A DNA stretch of 64,000 bases from Ardenticatenaceae bacterium (lineage in GTDB: Bacteria; Chloroflexota; Anaerolineae; Promineifilales; Promineifilaceae). The notes below the pieces were generated by a model. The model saw nothing but the letters and a program-made list of their open reading frames with translations. It searched no databases and was not told the DNA's origin. Shown in pieces: positions 14,613 to 23,441 of this stretch. Each line of letters begins with the position of its first letter. Positions within the stretch are counted from its first letter, which is position 1. A program made the translations under genes and the position numbers. The DNA lies in the NCBI GenBank assembly GCA_030065875.1, contig JASJCR010000005.1, forward strand, positions 1 through 64,000, given 5' to 3'.

Positions 14613-16310
14613 ATGAAATCGCTCGAAAAATTCGCCCCCTCCCACCCACAAAAAACGCGGATCCTGCCGCGAACAAAACGGTGGGGGTGGTGGCTCCTTT
14701 TGGGAATCGCCACCGTTTTTTCATTCGTCCAGATAGCAGGAGACGGCCGGCGGCTGATCAACAGCGGGGGCTGGACGCTCTTCTGGCGCTTCTGGCGGGC
14801 CGCCTTGCGGCCGGACCTCACGTCAGAATTTCTGGAAATTACCCTGCAAGCGGTCGGTGTAACTTTGAGTTACGCCGCTTTCGGAACGTTTCTGGCTCTG
14901 GCTGTCGGGTTTGCAGGCGGTATCGTCCTTTCCGAGCGGTGGTGGGAGGGGGTAGAAAACCATTATCGGGGAAGGGGGCGGCAAAAGGGGTTTGAATTTC
15001 GGATGGCGCGTACCCTCCTGCGGGTGCTTCTTGCCGTGCCGCGAGGGATCCACGAGCTCATTTGGGGGTTAATTTTGCTTAATATTCTGGGGCTCGATCC
15101 TTTAACCGCCGTACTGGCCATCGCCATCCCGTTTGGCGCGATCACCGCCAAAGTTTTTGCCGAGCTGCTCGACGAAACCGTGCCGGCCGCGTTTTTGACG
15201 CTTATCAACAGCGGCACCCGACCTGGCAGCGCTCTGTTTTACACCCTCGTGCCTCAGACCATTACCGATCTGCTGGCTTACGGCTTTTATCGTTTTGAAT
15301 GTGCCGTAAGGTCTGCGGCCGTTTTAGGCATTATCGGGGCGGGCGGATTAGGGTATCAAATTTTGCTCAGCCTGCAGTCGCTGCGCTACAACCAGCTGTG
15401 GACGCTCTTCTTTGCTCTCTGTCTCCTGAGCGGAGCAATCGACCTTTGGAGCGGCCTGGTGCGGCAGCAGATGCGTGACGGGAAAGCAGAGAAGTCATCA
15501 TCAGGCGGCGGCGTTGGGAAAAAGGGGAGCCGTCTCGGGATATCGCTGTGGGCGGCCGCGGCATTAATTCCCTGGTCGTTTTATTTTCTCCAGCCCCAAC
15601 TGTCTCTTCTCTGGTCGCCGAGAACCAGCATGTTGATCGGTCAGATCGGCCGGGAATCCTTCCCGCCCCGATTACCGGATGGGGGGGTCATGGTTCTGTT
15701 CGACCTGGCAGGACAAACCCTGGCCATGTCTGTTATGGCCGCTCTGCTGGCCGCGGCGATCGGCATTTTCTTTTCAGTTCCGGCCGCCCGCCTTTCGATC
15801 ACGCTTTCAGGGTATCCTCAAGCCCTGTCGCAGCCGGTTTTTGTCGTCAGCCGCATCATTTTGCTGTTTATGCGGGCTATCCCTGCCCCGATTTGGGCGC
15901 TGGTTCTGCTCTTCATTTTGTTTCCAGGAATTTTGCCCGGGGCCATTGCTTTGGCCCTTTACAACGGGGGCGTATTGGGGCGCCTGATGGCGGAGGTCAA
16001 TGAGAATCAGGATTTACGGCCGCTGCTGGCGCTGCAAACCCACGGAGCGAGCTGGGGGCAGGTGGTTTTTTACGGCATTTTCCCAGCTGGGTGGCTTCGC
16101 TATCTGGCGTATGCCCTTTATCGGTGGGAGATCGCCATTCGGGCCACCGTTATTGTTGGATTGGTGGGGGCCGGGGGGCTCGGCCGTCTGCTAACCCAGC
16201 AGGTAAGCGCCTTTGATTATCGGCGGTTGCCATTCACCCTTTTATTTTACATTGGGTTGACTTTGATTGTTGACCTTATGAGCGGTTGGGTGAGGAGAAT
16301 GATGAGGTGA
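14613..16310 (+). CDS. phnE: Fused double phosphonate-type permease (PhnE-PhnE)
   Basis: 565 aa from the ATG at 14613, about twice the usual PhnE length (~270). Each half is a complete binding-protein-dependent permease domain. Half one (~60-300) carries the EAA-type loop VFAELLDETVPAAFLTLINSGTRPGSALFYTLVPQ and IGAGGLGYQILLSL. Half two (~330-560) carries LGRLMAEVNENQDLRPLLALQTHGASWGQVVFYGIFP and VGAGGLGRLLTQQV. A hydrophilic linker (DGKAEKSSSGGGVGKKGSRLG) joins them. In many PhnCDE systems two PhnE proteins form a heterodimer; here both are on one chain. It starts immediately after phnC. The 3' end is followed by a GACTACA array. Confidence 0.9.
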   Translation: MKSLEKFAPSHPQKTRILPRTKRWGWWLLLGIATVFSFVQIAGDGRRLINSGGWTLFWRFWRAALRPDLTSEFLEITLQAVGVTLSYAAFGTFLALAVGFAGGIVLSERWWEGVENHYRGRGRQKGFEFRMARTLLRVLLAVPRGIHELIWGLILLNILGLDPLTAVLAIAIPFGAITAKVFAELLDETVPAAFLTLINSGTRPGSALFYTLVPQTITDLLAYGFYRFECAVRSAAVLGIIGAGGLGYQILLSLQSLRYNQLWTLFFALCLLSGAIDLWSGLVRQQMRDGKAEKSSSGGGVGKKGSRLGISLWAAAALIPWSFYFLQPQLSLLWSPRTSMLIGQIGRESFPPRLPDGGVMVLFDLAGQTLAMSVMAALLAAAIGIFFSVPAARLSITLSGYPQALSQPVFVVSRIILLFMRAIPAPIWALVLLFILFPGILPGAIALALYNGGVLGRLMAEVNENQDLRPLLALQTHGASWGQVVFYGIFPAGWLRYLAYALYRWEIAIRATVIVGLVGAGGLGRLLTQQVSAFDYRRLPFTLLFYIGLTLIVDLMSGWVRRMMR

Positions 16311-16313
16311 GGA

Positions 16314-16382
16314 AGACTACAGACTACAGACTACAGACTACAGACTACAGACTACAGACTACAGACTACAGACTACAGACTA
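16314..16382. repeat. GACTACA heptamer array, ten near-perfect copies
   Basis: Almost perfect GACTACA units from 16314 to 16382, directly after the phnE stop. The near identity of units implies recent expansion or active slippage. Confidence 0.9.
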
Positions 16383-16421
16383 CTACAAAAAGTTTAGCCT
16401 ACTTTCACCTTATGTCAACCC

Positions 16422-16465
16422 CGCTGATGTCTGATGTCTGATGTCTGATGTCTGATGTCTGTGGT
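16422..16465. repeat. TCTGATG heptamer array
   Basis: About five TCTGATG units ending at the cmoB stop (minus strand). Together with the preceding array it fills the convergent phnE/cmoB gap. Confidence 0.85.
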
Positions 16466-17449
16466 CTAAGGTTTTATGGCGGAGAATGCCGCCCGCGTCG
16501 GAGCGGGATACCCCTCAACCGTGCGGGTCGGATCATCCGGGTTGAGGAAGTTTTGCAGAGAATGAAAGCGCATCCAGGGGGTTGAGCGCTGCTCTTTCGG
16601 GGTTGTGACGTTGACGTCAATCAACTCAATTTGGTTGAAGCCGCACTTGCGCAGCCAGCTTTCGAGGGTTAGTGGGGTTGGCAAAAACCACACGTTGCGC
16701 ATTTGGGCATAGCGCCCTTCCGGTACCAGAATTTGGCCGGGTCCACCGTCAATTACCAGGGTTTCCAGGATAAGCTGGCCGCCCGGCCGCAGGGCGTCGT
16801 GGAGCTTTAGTAGATGATCAAACGGGGAGCGAGCGTGATAGAGAACGCCCATCGAGAAAACGGTGTCAAATGATTTGAGATCGGCCGGCATCTGCTCAAA
16901 GCGCAGCGGCAGCACGCCGGCATTGTGCTGCTGGATATACCGTTTGAGCGCCTCAAACTGAAAAAGATAAAGCCACATCGGTTCTAACCCAACGACCGTC
17001 CGGGCACCGGCGCCAACCATGCGCCAGATATGGTATCCACTGCCGCATCCGATATCGAGAACGGTCCTTCCCTGAAGGGGATGGAGCGCCGGCCGGATGC
17101 GCTCCCATTTCCAATCAGAGCGCCATTCGGTATCGATCAAAATATCAAATAGAGAAAAGGGGCCTTTGCGCCACGGGTGCAGCAGCTGAAGCTGTTGTTC
17201 AAGGTGGGCGATCTCTTCCGGTGAGCCATCAGCGGCCGTGCCTACCTTGACCTGATCGACTAAATCAATTTGGGAGGGGTGGAGGGGAGGCATTTGGGCC
17301 ACGGCCGCAGCCCAGTGGGGAACCTGACCATGGCGTTGGATTTCAGACCGGGCGACCTGCTCTTTTATTTCGTATAGTTGTGGTTGCAGGGCTGTTGAAG
17401 CCAGATAGTCGAGAAATGGCTCATAAATCGGCCGCGCTTCTTCTGCCAT
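16466..17449 (-). CDS. cmoB: tRNA U34 carboxymethyltransferase CmoB
   Basis: 327 aa, close to E. coli CmoB (323 aa). It transfers the carboxymethyl group of carboxy-SAM to 5-hydroxyuridine at tRNA position 34, giving cmo5U. Seen in sequence: the N-terminal region with HGQVPHWAAAVAQMPP; WRKGPFSLFDILIDTEWRSDWKWERI; the SAM motif VLDIGCGSGYHIWRMVGAGARTVVGLEP; and VFSMGVLYHARSPFDHLLKLHDALRPGGQLILETLVI. The family-specific tail YAQMRNVWFLPTPLTLESWLRKCGF is also present. It is encoded 30 bp after cmoA on the same strand, the natural operon. The pathway is best known in Gammaproteobacteria, so transfer is possible. Confidence 0.93.
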   Translation of the reverse strand: MAEEARPIYEPFLDYLASTALQPQLYEIKEQVARSEIQRHGQVPHWAAAVAQMPPLHPSQIDLVDQVKVGTAADGSPEEIAHLEQQLQLLHPWRKGPFSLFDILIDTEWRSDWKWERIRPALHPLQGRTVLDIGCGSGYHIWRMVGAGARTVVGLEPMWLYLFQFEALKRYIQQHNAGVLPLRFEQMPADLKSFDTVFSMGVLYHARSPFDHLLKLHDALRPGGQLILETLVIDGGPGQILVPEGRYAQMRNVWFLPTPLTLESWLRKCGFNQIELIDVNVTTPKEQRSTPWMRFHSLQNFLNPDDPTRTVEGYPAPTRAAFSAIKP

Positions 17450-17479
17450 AAAATCGTCTCTGCAGCGATTTTTTCGCGC

Positions 17480-18205
17480 CTAATTTTTGATCGCCAGGAG
17501 GGAAATGAAGTTGATTCCCTGAAACCACTGCTCGCAGGTACCAAAGCCCGCCCCCTGGATTCGGCGGCAGTGGTCAGCGGCCGTTTCCGGTACCAGCACA
17601 TTTTCCAGCGCCTTGCGCTTCTGGCTGACCTCCAAATCGGTGTAGCCGTTATCCCGTTTAAAGTCGTGATGAATATCGATAAAGCGCTGATTTTGCTCGG
17701 GATCGGGGAAGACGATTTTCTCAGAAAGAACCAAAACACCCCCTGGCAGCAAGCCGTGAAAGATGCGCTGCATAAGGATTGTGCGCTGCTCTACAGGCAA
17801 AAACTGCAAGGTAAAATTAAGAACAACCATCGAAGCGTTTTCAATTTCGACTTCCTGCAAATCGCTTTCGACAAGCGTTACTTTTGCTTCATGCGGGTCT
17901 GCAGCCACGAGTTCACGACACCGCTTGATCATCGCCGGGGAATTGTCCACGCCAATTAAGGTCACCCCAGGTTGGGTGATCCGGGAGCGCATCGCCAGCA
18001 GGCAGGCCCCAAGAGAGCTGCCTAAATCATAAATGCGGCTGTGGGGTTGGGCGTAGCGAGCCGCCAGTAAGCCGATCACAGGCAGGGTCAGGTCGTATCC
18101 AGGTACCGAGCGGCCGATCATGTCGGGAAAAACGTCAACCACCGCTTCGTCAAATTCAAATGGTGAAACGGTTGGGTGAGGATGGGCATATACGCGATCG
18201 TGCAT
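17480..18205 (-). CDS. cmoA: Carboxy-S-adenosylmethionine synthase CmoA
   Basis: 241 aa from the ATG at 18205, which has GGAGAAG just upstream; an ATG at 18217 is the alternative. It makes carboxy-SAM from SAM and prephenate for CmoB. Family features in order: FEFDEAVVDVFPDMIGRSVPGYDLTLPVIGLLA, SAM loop IYDLGSSLGACLLAMR, VDNSPAMIKRCRE, VVLNFTLQFLPVEQRTILMQRIFHGLLPGG, LSEKIVF and DFKRDNGYTDLEVSQKRKALENVLVPE. The last is the CmoA-specific block containing the Arg that recognises carboxy-SAM. Immediately upstream of cmoB. Confidence 0.94.
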   Translation of the reverse strand: MHDRVYAHPHPTVSPFEFDEAVVDVFPDMIGRSVPGYDLTLPVIGLLAARYAQPHSRIYDLGSSLGACLLAMRSRITQPGVTLIGVDNSPAMIKRCRELVAADPHEAKVTLVESDLQEVEIENASMVVLNFTLQFLPVEQRTILMQRIFHGLLPGGVLVLSEKIVFPDPEQNQRFIDIHHDFKRDNGYTDLEVSQKRKALENVLVPETAADHCRRIQGAGFGTCEQWFQGINFISLLAIKN

Positions 18206-18295
18206 CAACTTCTCCATAAATTAAATCCAGCCACAGAATCTACAACTACTTTGCGGTAAAAATTTTTATTACGATTCAGCTGCATGTGAAAATCC

Positions 18296-18331
18296 GCCTT
18301 CGACAGGCTCAGGCTGCTAAATTTAGCGGCG
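18296..18331. repeat. Short REP fragments upstream of cmoA
   Basis: CTTCGACAGGCTCAGG (the common bacterial CTTCGACAGG/CCTGAGCGAAG REP) is followed by the perfect palindrome GCTAAATTTAGC at about 18315-18326, whose TAAATTTA centre recalls the loop-type elements at 9237. The palindrome lies at the end of the P450 gene. Confidence 0.55.
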
Positions 18332-19669
18332 AGTATTCTTGCCAGATCGTGGTGCAAACGAAACCGGCAGCCCGTTAATCGGCAAAGCGGTCCAATATCC
18401 CCCGTGAGTAGGGGAGGAGTCCGCCGGAATTTCCACTTCATAATGACGCAGCAGATGAGCCGCCAGAACCTTGACCTCGATCATGGCGAAATTTAACCCG
18501 ATACACACCCGAGGTCCACCGCCAAACGTGACCAGGCTGTAGGGAGTGGCCCGGTCTTCGCGCCGTGGAGGAGCAAAACGCAGGGGATCAAAGTGCTCCG
18601 GTTCTGAAAATGAATCGGGTAAAAGATGGGAGGCCGCCAGATTGAGCCGCACGTTGGTTCCCTTTGGGATAACGGTATCGTGGAAAACAAAATCACTCAA
18701 GGTCCCCCGGGGGACCATAAAGACCGGCGGATAAAGGCGCCCGACCTCTTTTATAAAATATTCAAGCTGGGTCATTTTGGCGATCGCCTCAACCGGAATC
18801 GACCGGGCGGTATCTCCAATGGGAATATCCGCTAAAACCTCGTCCACTTCGGCCCTCAGCTTGTGCCTCCATTCTGTTTCCGTAGCCAGTTTGTGCATCA
18901 GCCAGGCGCTTAATGAAGTGGTCGTTTCATGACCGGCGATCAGCAAAATGTTGAGGTGGCCAAGGATTTCGATATCCGAAAGCGGCCGGCCGTCATCATC
19001 TCTGGCGTGAACAATCAAGCCCAACACGTCGGTAGCCGCCGCCTCGGGATCCATCAAACGGCGCTCGCTGATTAAACCCAGCAGCATTTGGGTCACGCGG
19101 CCGCGGACGGTCGTCAAACGGGTCCAAAATTCTTCAGGTGTGTCCGCATCAAATCCATGGAGCATCATCCAAAACATCTCGCGCAGCTGATCCATATCCG
19201 GTCCGCGGGTTAATCCGCCAAGCGCAGCAGCGGCGATATCAAAGGTGATTTCCTGGGACTCCTGATGGGCGTTGATGAACCCCCGGCCGCTCCAACCGCT
19301 GACTCGCTCCTGAATGACCTGGTGCATCACCGGAATATACGTTTGGAGATAAGCTGCGGTAAACGCCGGATTCCACATCTTGCGGTGAGCAGCATGCGGA
19401 GGGTCATCCATGTTGAGCAGCCCCTGACCCGCCATTTCTCCCACGATGGGGGTCCATCCCTGTTCGTGACTAAAGTGGTGCCGGCCGGTATGCATGACAA
19501 AGCGATTGGCTTCCGGGCCCACCATCATGACGGCGGATTGAAAATCAACCTCATACCGGAAGATCGGGCCATGGGCCATGGCAAAATCCGCCGCGAGGCG
19601 GGGCAGGCGGCCGGTGAGGTAAACGTCGGCCGGAAGGTGAAGGAGCGGGAGGTCGGTTAAGTGGTTCAT
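18323..19669 (-). CDS. Cytochrome P450
   Basis: 448 aa, class-I bacterial length. Soluble haem mono-oxygenase. The I-helix oxygen-binding motif is AGHETTTSLSAWL, the K-helix ExxR is in KEVGRLYPPVFMVPRG, and the meander includes FDPLRFAPPR. The haem loop FGGGPRVCIGLNFAMIEVK carries the axial Cys. The C-terminus runs into REP-like DNA. No ferredoxin or reductase gene is nearby, so redox partners must be encoded elsewhere. The substrate cannot be inferred. No strong ribosome binding site precedes the ATG. The 217-bp region upstream (19670-19886) shows nothing recognisable. Confidence 0.93.
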   Translation of the reverse strand: MNHLTDLPLLHLPADVYLTGRLPRLAADFAMAHGPIFRYEVDFQSAVMMVGPEANRFVMHTGRHHFSHEQGWTPIVGEMAGQGLLNMDDPPHAAHRKMWNPAFTAAYLQTYIPVMHQVIQERVSGWSGRGFINAHQESQEITFDIAAAALGGLTRGPDMDQLREMFWMMLHGFDADTPEEFWTRLTTVRGRVTQMLLGLISERRLMDPEAAATDVLGLIVHARDDDGRPLSDIEILGHLNILLIAGHETTTSLSAWLMHKLATETEWRHKLRAEVDEVLADIPIGDTARSIPVEAIAKMTQLEYFIKEVGRLYPPVFMVPRGTLSDFVFHDTVIPKGTNVRLNLAASHLLPDSFSEPEHFDPLRFAPPRREDRATPYSLVTFGGGPRVCIGLNFAMIEVKVLAAHLLRHYEVEIPADSSPTHGGYWTALPINGLPVSFAPRSGKNTRR

Positions 19670-19886
19670 ATAAAAAAGTTTAAAGTCCTGAGTCCTATCT
19701 GAGTTTAAACAGCATAGGAGGAGATTCCTCGCTAACGCTTGGAACGACAGGTGGTTTGCTTAATGACCTAATTAATCTGAACAACATCAATTTTAGCTTA
19801 AAAGCAGCGAAACTCTTCATCATTGGGGTCGAAGTCATAGGAGTGACTAGTATCTTTGTTTTTTTGTACCCCATGAAAATTGCGTT

Positions 19887-20471
19887 TTAACTCGTTATTA
19901 AAACAGTAGCTAACGCGCTACGAGCAAGTTCTGATTCCCAATCATCAGATGAATAATCACCTCCAGTCTTTCGGTATACCGTGCGTCCAAGGCAGCCGAT
20001 TATGAGGGCTCCGTGCAACGCCGCGGTCATCGCTATTGGGTCTCCATTGCGTACAGTGCCGGCGCGTTGACCCGCCTGTAAAATAGCCACTGTATCTTCA
20101 ACGACTCTGGCTAGAGGCAGAAACTCAGCCTCATCGATTCGTCCTGATTGATCGAGAAATTCATGCGCGATGATGGCCAGTGCGTTCGGCCGATCCCGGT
20201 GCAGAGAGAGGAGGCCGTCGATCAATCCGTTGAGCTTTTCTACCTCGCTAATGGAGGGGGCGTCAACGAGATAGCGTGTGTTAAGGTCGGCTGCAATGGC
20301 TTCAAGCACCGCTCGATAGAGGGCTGCTTTGGAGGGAAAGTGGTGAAGCAACCCGGCGTTACCAAGACCGACGGCAGAGGCGATGCTCGCCAGACGGGTT
20401 GCAACAAAGCCGTGTCGTCCGAAGAGCCGCTCCGCCTCAGTGAGGATGCGATCACGTGTATTGACGCTCAT
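19887..20471 (-). CDS. TetR family regulator of the adjacent enoyl-CoA hydratase
   Basis: 194 aa. The N-terminal HTH (TRDRILTEAERLFGRHGFVATRLASIASAVGLGNAGLLHHFPSKAALYRAVLEAI) is a classic TetR DNA-binding domain, with GNAGLLHHF as recognition helix. The ligand domain is unassigned. Its ATG overlaps the stop of the upstream hydratase gene (ATGA), so the two are translated together. The palindrome AACCAACTAGTTGGTT at 21408-21423, in the operon promoter, is the likely operator. The ligand may be an acyl-CoA, by analogy with other TetR/hydratase pairs. Confidence 0.88.
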   Translation of the reverse strand: MSVNTRDRILTEAERLFGRHGFVATRLASIASAVGLGNAGLLHHFPSKAALYRAVLEAIAADLNTRYLVDAPSISEVEKLNGLIDGLLSLHRDRPNALAIIAHEFLDQSGRIDEAEFLPLARVVEDTVAILQAGQRAGTVRNGDPIAMTAALHGALIIGCLGRTVYRKTGGDYSSDDWESELARSALATVLITS

Positions 20472-21370
20472 ACTTTAATGACGTTGTTGGGATTTGGACG
20501 GCGATCTGAAGGGGCCTGGCTGTAATCCCCAAACGGCCCGTCACGCTCTATGATCGCCTGTCGTACACCTTCTTGACTAGCCTTGTCAATCCACCTTAAT
20601 GCGTCTGGTGTGTTGCGCATAATCCCATCCAAAATAGGGCCAAGCGTTTGGACAGCACCAACGCCCATCTGCTCATACGCATGATTAACAACCATTTTCT
20701 GGGCGGCTAACTGCGACCAAGGGATAGTCTTGAGTTTTGCGGCGACCTCAGCAACGGTCGATTCGAGCTGGTCAAACGGTACGGCTTTGTTTATTAGGCC
20801 AATGTCGGCCGCTTCCCGGCCGGTAAAGGGTTCTCCCGTCAAGGCACGCCACTTTGCCTCTGCAAGCCCAAGCCGATAGATCCACATCCCTGTCAGGTAG
20901 GCTCCCCACATCCGTGAGTAAGGCGTGCCGATGACGGCGTCCTCGCTGGCGATCACAATATCTGCTGAAAGCGCATTATCACTCCCTCCACCAACGCACC
21001 AGCCATGAACTTGGGCGATAACCGGTTTGGGTGATCGCCACATTGAGAAAAATTGCTGATGGGGGCTTGTAAATTTGTTTGTGCCCCAGCTGGCATCTTT
21101 CGCTGGGTCCCATCGGCCGTCACTCGTCAGCTTTTCGTCCCAGTGATGGAAACCCTCACCAAAATCGTAGCCCGCACAGAAGGAGCGGCCTGCACCCCTT
21201 ACAACGACTACGTGCACATTTTCATCGCGCGACGCCACAGTCATCGCGTGCTCAAATTCTTCCGGCATGGGGGGAACAATCGTATTCAATGACTTCGGCC
21301 GATTCAGAGTAATGGTGAATATGCCATCTTCAAGGTCTGTCAAAATCGTTTCATAGGTAATCTCTTGCAA
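20468..21370 (-). CDS. Enoyl-CoA hydratase/isomerase (crotonase) family protein
   Basis: 300 aa from a TTG start with AGGAG seven bases upstream. Crotonase signatures: FTITLNRPKSLNTIVPPMPEEFEHAM at the N-terminus, oxyanion-hole strand VVVVRGAGRSFCAGYDFGEG, and VIAQVHGWCVGGGSDNALSADIVIASEDAVIGTPYSRMWGAYLTGMWIYRLGLAEAKWRALTGEPFTGREAADIGLINKAVP. The second catalytic Glu region is not clearly of the classic hydratase type, so hydratase, isomerase or hydrolase chemistry are all possible. It is translationally coupled to the TetR regulator downstream. Confidence 0.88.
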   Translation of the reverse strand: MQEITYETILTDLEDGIFTITLNRPKSLNTIVPPMPEEFEHAMTVASRDENVHVVVVRGAGRSFCAGYDFGEGFHHWDEKLTSDGRWDPAKDASWGTNKFTSPHQQFFSMWRSPKPVIAQVHGWCVGGGSDNALSADIVIASEDAVIGTPYSRMWGAYLTGMWIYRLGLAEAKWRALTGEPFTGREAADIGLINKAVPFDQLESTVAEVAAKLKTIPWSQLAAQKMVVNHAYEQMGVGAVQTLGPILDGIMRNTPDALRWIDKASQEGVRQAIIERDGPFGDYSQAPSDRRPNPNNVIKV

Positions 21371-21407
21371 AATTTTTCTCCTATTCTTATACTAATCAAC
21401 CAGCACC

Positions 21408-21423
21408 AACCAACTAGTTGGTT
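21408..21423. promoter_or_regulatory. TetR-type operator AACCAACTAGTTGGTT
   Basis: Perfect 16-bp palindrome 38 bases upstream of the hydratase-TetR operon start. Size and symmetry are typical of TetR operators. Confidence 0.7.
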
Positions 21424-21527
21424 AGTATACGTGCAATCGACTTTGGTGGCAAAAATCAAATTAAACTAGGAGAGCAAAGATGACGATTTGTATCGAAAAA
21501 GGTCAGTATGTAAGAGGCTTCTTTTGA

Positions 21528-22019
21528 TTAATCAAGGAAATGGGGGGTCCGGGTATAAGTGTAGTTTCCGATTATTTCCTCTGAGTAATTGCCCTGCAAA
21601 TGATATTTTTCAACCGGATTAATTACTCTGAAGACAATTTGATACTCTGCAGCATCAATTGAACCAAAAAAATCCTCTTCCAATATGCGGCTAAGGGCTT
21701 GAATTCTGGCAGTATCCTCCCGGTAAACCGCAATACCCAACCGGTTAATCACCTGCTGCCCATCATATATTTGTTCATCGGCAATCCAATTTTCCGCCTC
21801 GGAAAAGTAGAGCGGTGCAGGAAAGGTCTGCCCATTAATGGAAATAAACCGCAAATCATAATGAGAACCGCTTTCCGGTTGATCGGAGGCAAATGTGAGA
21901 TCAAACTGAGGAAACCATCGACTTGGATTAAGCTGGGCCTGATTAAATGCCAAAGCATAAATCGACAGGATAACGATGACGGAGAGTTGAAATATTTGAC
22001 GATTTTGCGAATCGTTCAT
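21528..22019 (-). CDS. Membrane-anchored exported protein of unknown function
   Basis: 163 aa from the ATG at 22019 (a TTG at 22040 is the alternative). One N-terminal hydrophobic helix (IFQLSVIVILSIYALAF) is followed by a ~140-residue domain probably outside the membrane. It contains the patterns SHYDLRFISINGQTFPAPLYFSEAENW and YQIVFRVINPVEKYHLQGNYSEEIIGNYTYTR. No family recognised. Same strand as the next gene, with a gap of ~80 bases. Confidence 0.55.
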   Translation of the reverse strand: MNDSQNRQIFQLSVIVILSIYALAFNQAQLNPSRWFPQFDLTFASDQPESGSHYDLRFISINGQTFPAPLYFSEAENWIADEQIYDGQQVINRLGIAVYREDTARIQALSRILEEDFFGSIDAAEYQIVFRVINPVEKYHLQGNYSEEIIGNYTYTRTPHFLD

Positions 22020-22100
22020 AACCACACCCGATAATGACAAAAATCTTTTCCGGTGTGGGTATTGTAAATGACCCGAGGTGGATTTTGCTTGTACTTATCG

Positions 22101-22502
22101 TCAACGTTTATTTTTCTGACCGGCCGTTTCGCTCCAGCCTAACCAAACTCCGATGATCATCCCCATAGTGACGCTCATGAGAACCACGGCCAAGCGGCCG
22201 CCCAAATCATGCGCAAAATGGCGACATTCTAGAACGGCCAGAATGATCATGTATTTGCCCATGTTGCGGCCAAACTGAGTGAGGATGGAACCTTCCCGTC
22301 GAAAATAAGACAGGACGGCCAACCCCAGGGCGATCAAGAAGCTGAGCCCAACGACAATCAGAATACTGGGTTCCCTAACCGGCCGAAAAAACCAGCCAAA
22401 ATATAGGCCAATCGCCCCCCCGACCCAAAAATAACGGCGCAAATTCGGTGCAAGAAAGAACAAAAAACCTGATGATCGATGGGCTTTGATTGATTGCTTC
22501 AT
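22101..22502 (-). CDS. Small membrane protein at the end of the hexitol operon
   Basis: 133 aa with about four hydrophobic segments (YFWVGGAIGLYFGWFF, ILIVVGLSFLIALGLAVLSYF, a weaker one near MGKYMIILAVLE, and LAVVLMSVTMGMIIGVWLGW). It starts nine bases after the PfkB kinase stop on the same strand and is probably co-transcribed with it. No family recognised and no direct link to sugar metabolism visible. Confidence 0.55.
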   Translation of the reverse strand: MKQSIKAHRSSGFLFFLAPNLRRYFWVGGAIGLYFGWFFRPVREPSILIVVGLSFLIALGLAVLSYFRREGSILTQFGRNMGKYMIILAVLECRHFAHDLGGRLAVVLMSVTMGMIIGVWLGWSETAGQKNKR

Positions 22503-22511
22503 GTCAATTTT

Positions 22512-23441
22512 TTACCTCTCATTTTTGTCAAGGGGAGTAACCTCACACTGTTGAACCAGCTTCTCAATGTCTTCATTCTGACCAAAGTTTGTGCCCGGCA
22601 GCGCCGCAGCCGCGGCCCCACACGCAGCTCCCCACTTGAGCGCCTCCTCCGGCGGCCGGCCTAGAGAAAGTTGGTAAACAACGCCGCCAACCAGGGCGTC
22701 TCCGGCACCTATCGGATTTTGCTCGCGGATGGGCGGAGAAGCGATACACAACTGTTCCCGATCTGAAAAATAATATGCCCCATCTTTTCCTAGAGAGACA
22801 ATAACCTGCTCAAGCCCCATTTGCCGCAGAGCCAGCCCGGCTTTTAAGCCATCCGGCTGTCCGGTGATGGCTATCGCCTCATCAGCATTGGGTTTAATCC
22901 AATCTGGCCGGGCCTCACATCCCAACCGCAGCGGCTCACCACTGGCATCGAGAAAAACGCGACATCCCGCTTCCTGCAGCAGCGCGATTATCGTGGCGTA
23001 GATCGACCGGGGGCAGCCACCGGGCAGGCTCCCGGCCAGCACCCACCAATCTCCTCGGCGGGCTAACTTCTTTATTAAATCAAGGAGTTGTTCAACATGA
23101 CCGACCGTCAACTCCGGCCCCCCTTCATTCACCTTGATATATTGCTTGCCTGTAGGGGTGACGATGGTTGTATTGACCCGCGTTTCCGTTTGAATTTCCA
23201 AAAATTCTGTCTGAATTTGCAGGCTGGCTAACCGGCCGGCAAGCCACCGGCCGGCAGCCCCTCCTACAATCCCCACCGCGGCACTTTGCCCACCCAATCC
23301 GGCAATCATGCGGGAGACGTTAAATCCTTTTCCACCCGGATCATTGCGCACCGCATCAGCGCGCAAAATTTCATTAAATTCAATCGCCGGCACCCGATAT
23401 TCGCGATCAACGGCCGGATTTAGGGTCAGCGTGTAAATCAT
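22512..23441 (-). CDS. fruK: PfkB-type sugar-phosphate kinase (1-phosphofructokinase/tagatose-6-phosphate kinase group)
   Basis: 309 aa, the usual length. MIYTLTLNPAVDREYRV is the hallmark start of the FruK/LacC/PfkB hexose-phosphate kinase subfamily. DPGGKGFNVSRMIAGLGGQSAAVGIVGG follows, and the C-terminal anion hole/base motif is NPIGAGDALVGGVVYQL, with the catalytic Asp in GAGD. It phosphorylates a ketohexose phosphate to the bisphosphate. Its ATG overlaps the dehydrogenase stop (ATGA), so the substrate is probably the ketose phosphate made by that enzyme. Fructose-6-P and tagatose-6-P kinase remain alternatives to fructose-1-P. Confidence 0.85.
   Translation of the reverse strand: MIYTLTLNPAVDREYRVPAIEFNEILRADAVRNDPGGKGFNVSRMIAGLGGQSAAVGIVGGAAGRWLAGRLASLQIQTEFLEIQTETRVNTTIVTPTGKQYIKVNEGGPELTVGHVEQLLDLIKKLARRGDWWVLAGSLPGGCPRSIYATIIALLQEAGCRVFLDASGEPLRLGCEARPDWIKPNADEAIAITGQPDGLKAGLALRQMGLEQVIVSLGKDGAYYFSDREQLCIASPPIREQNPIGAGDALVGGVVYQLSLGRPPEEALKWGAACGAAAAALPGTNFGQNEDIEKLVQQCEVTPLDKNER

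Noticed and set aside
16314-16465. CRISPR array
   Set aside because: Units are 7 bp and contiguous with no unique spacers.
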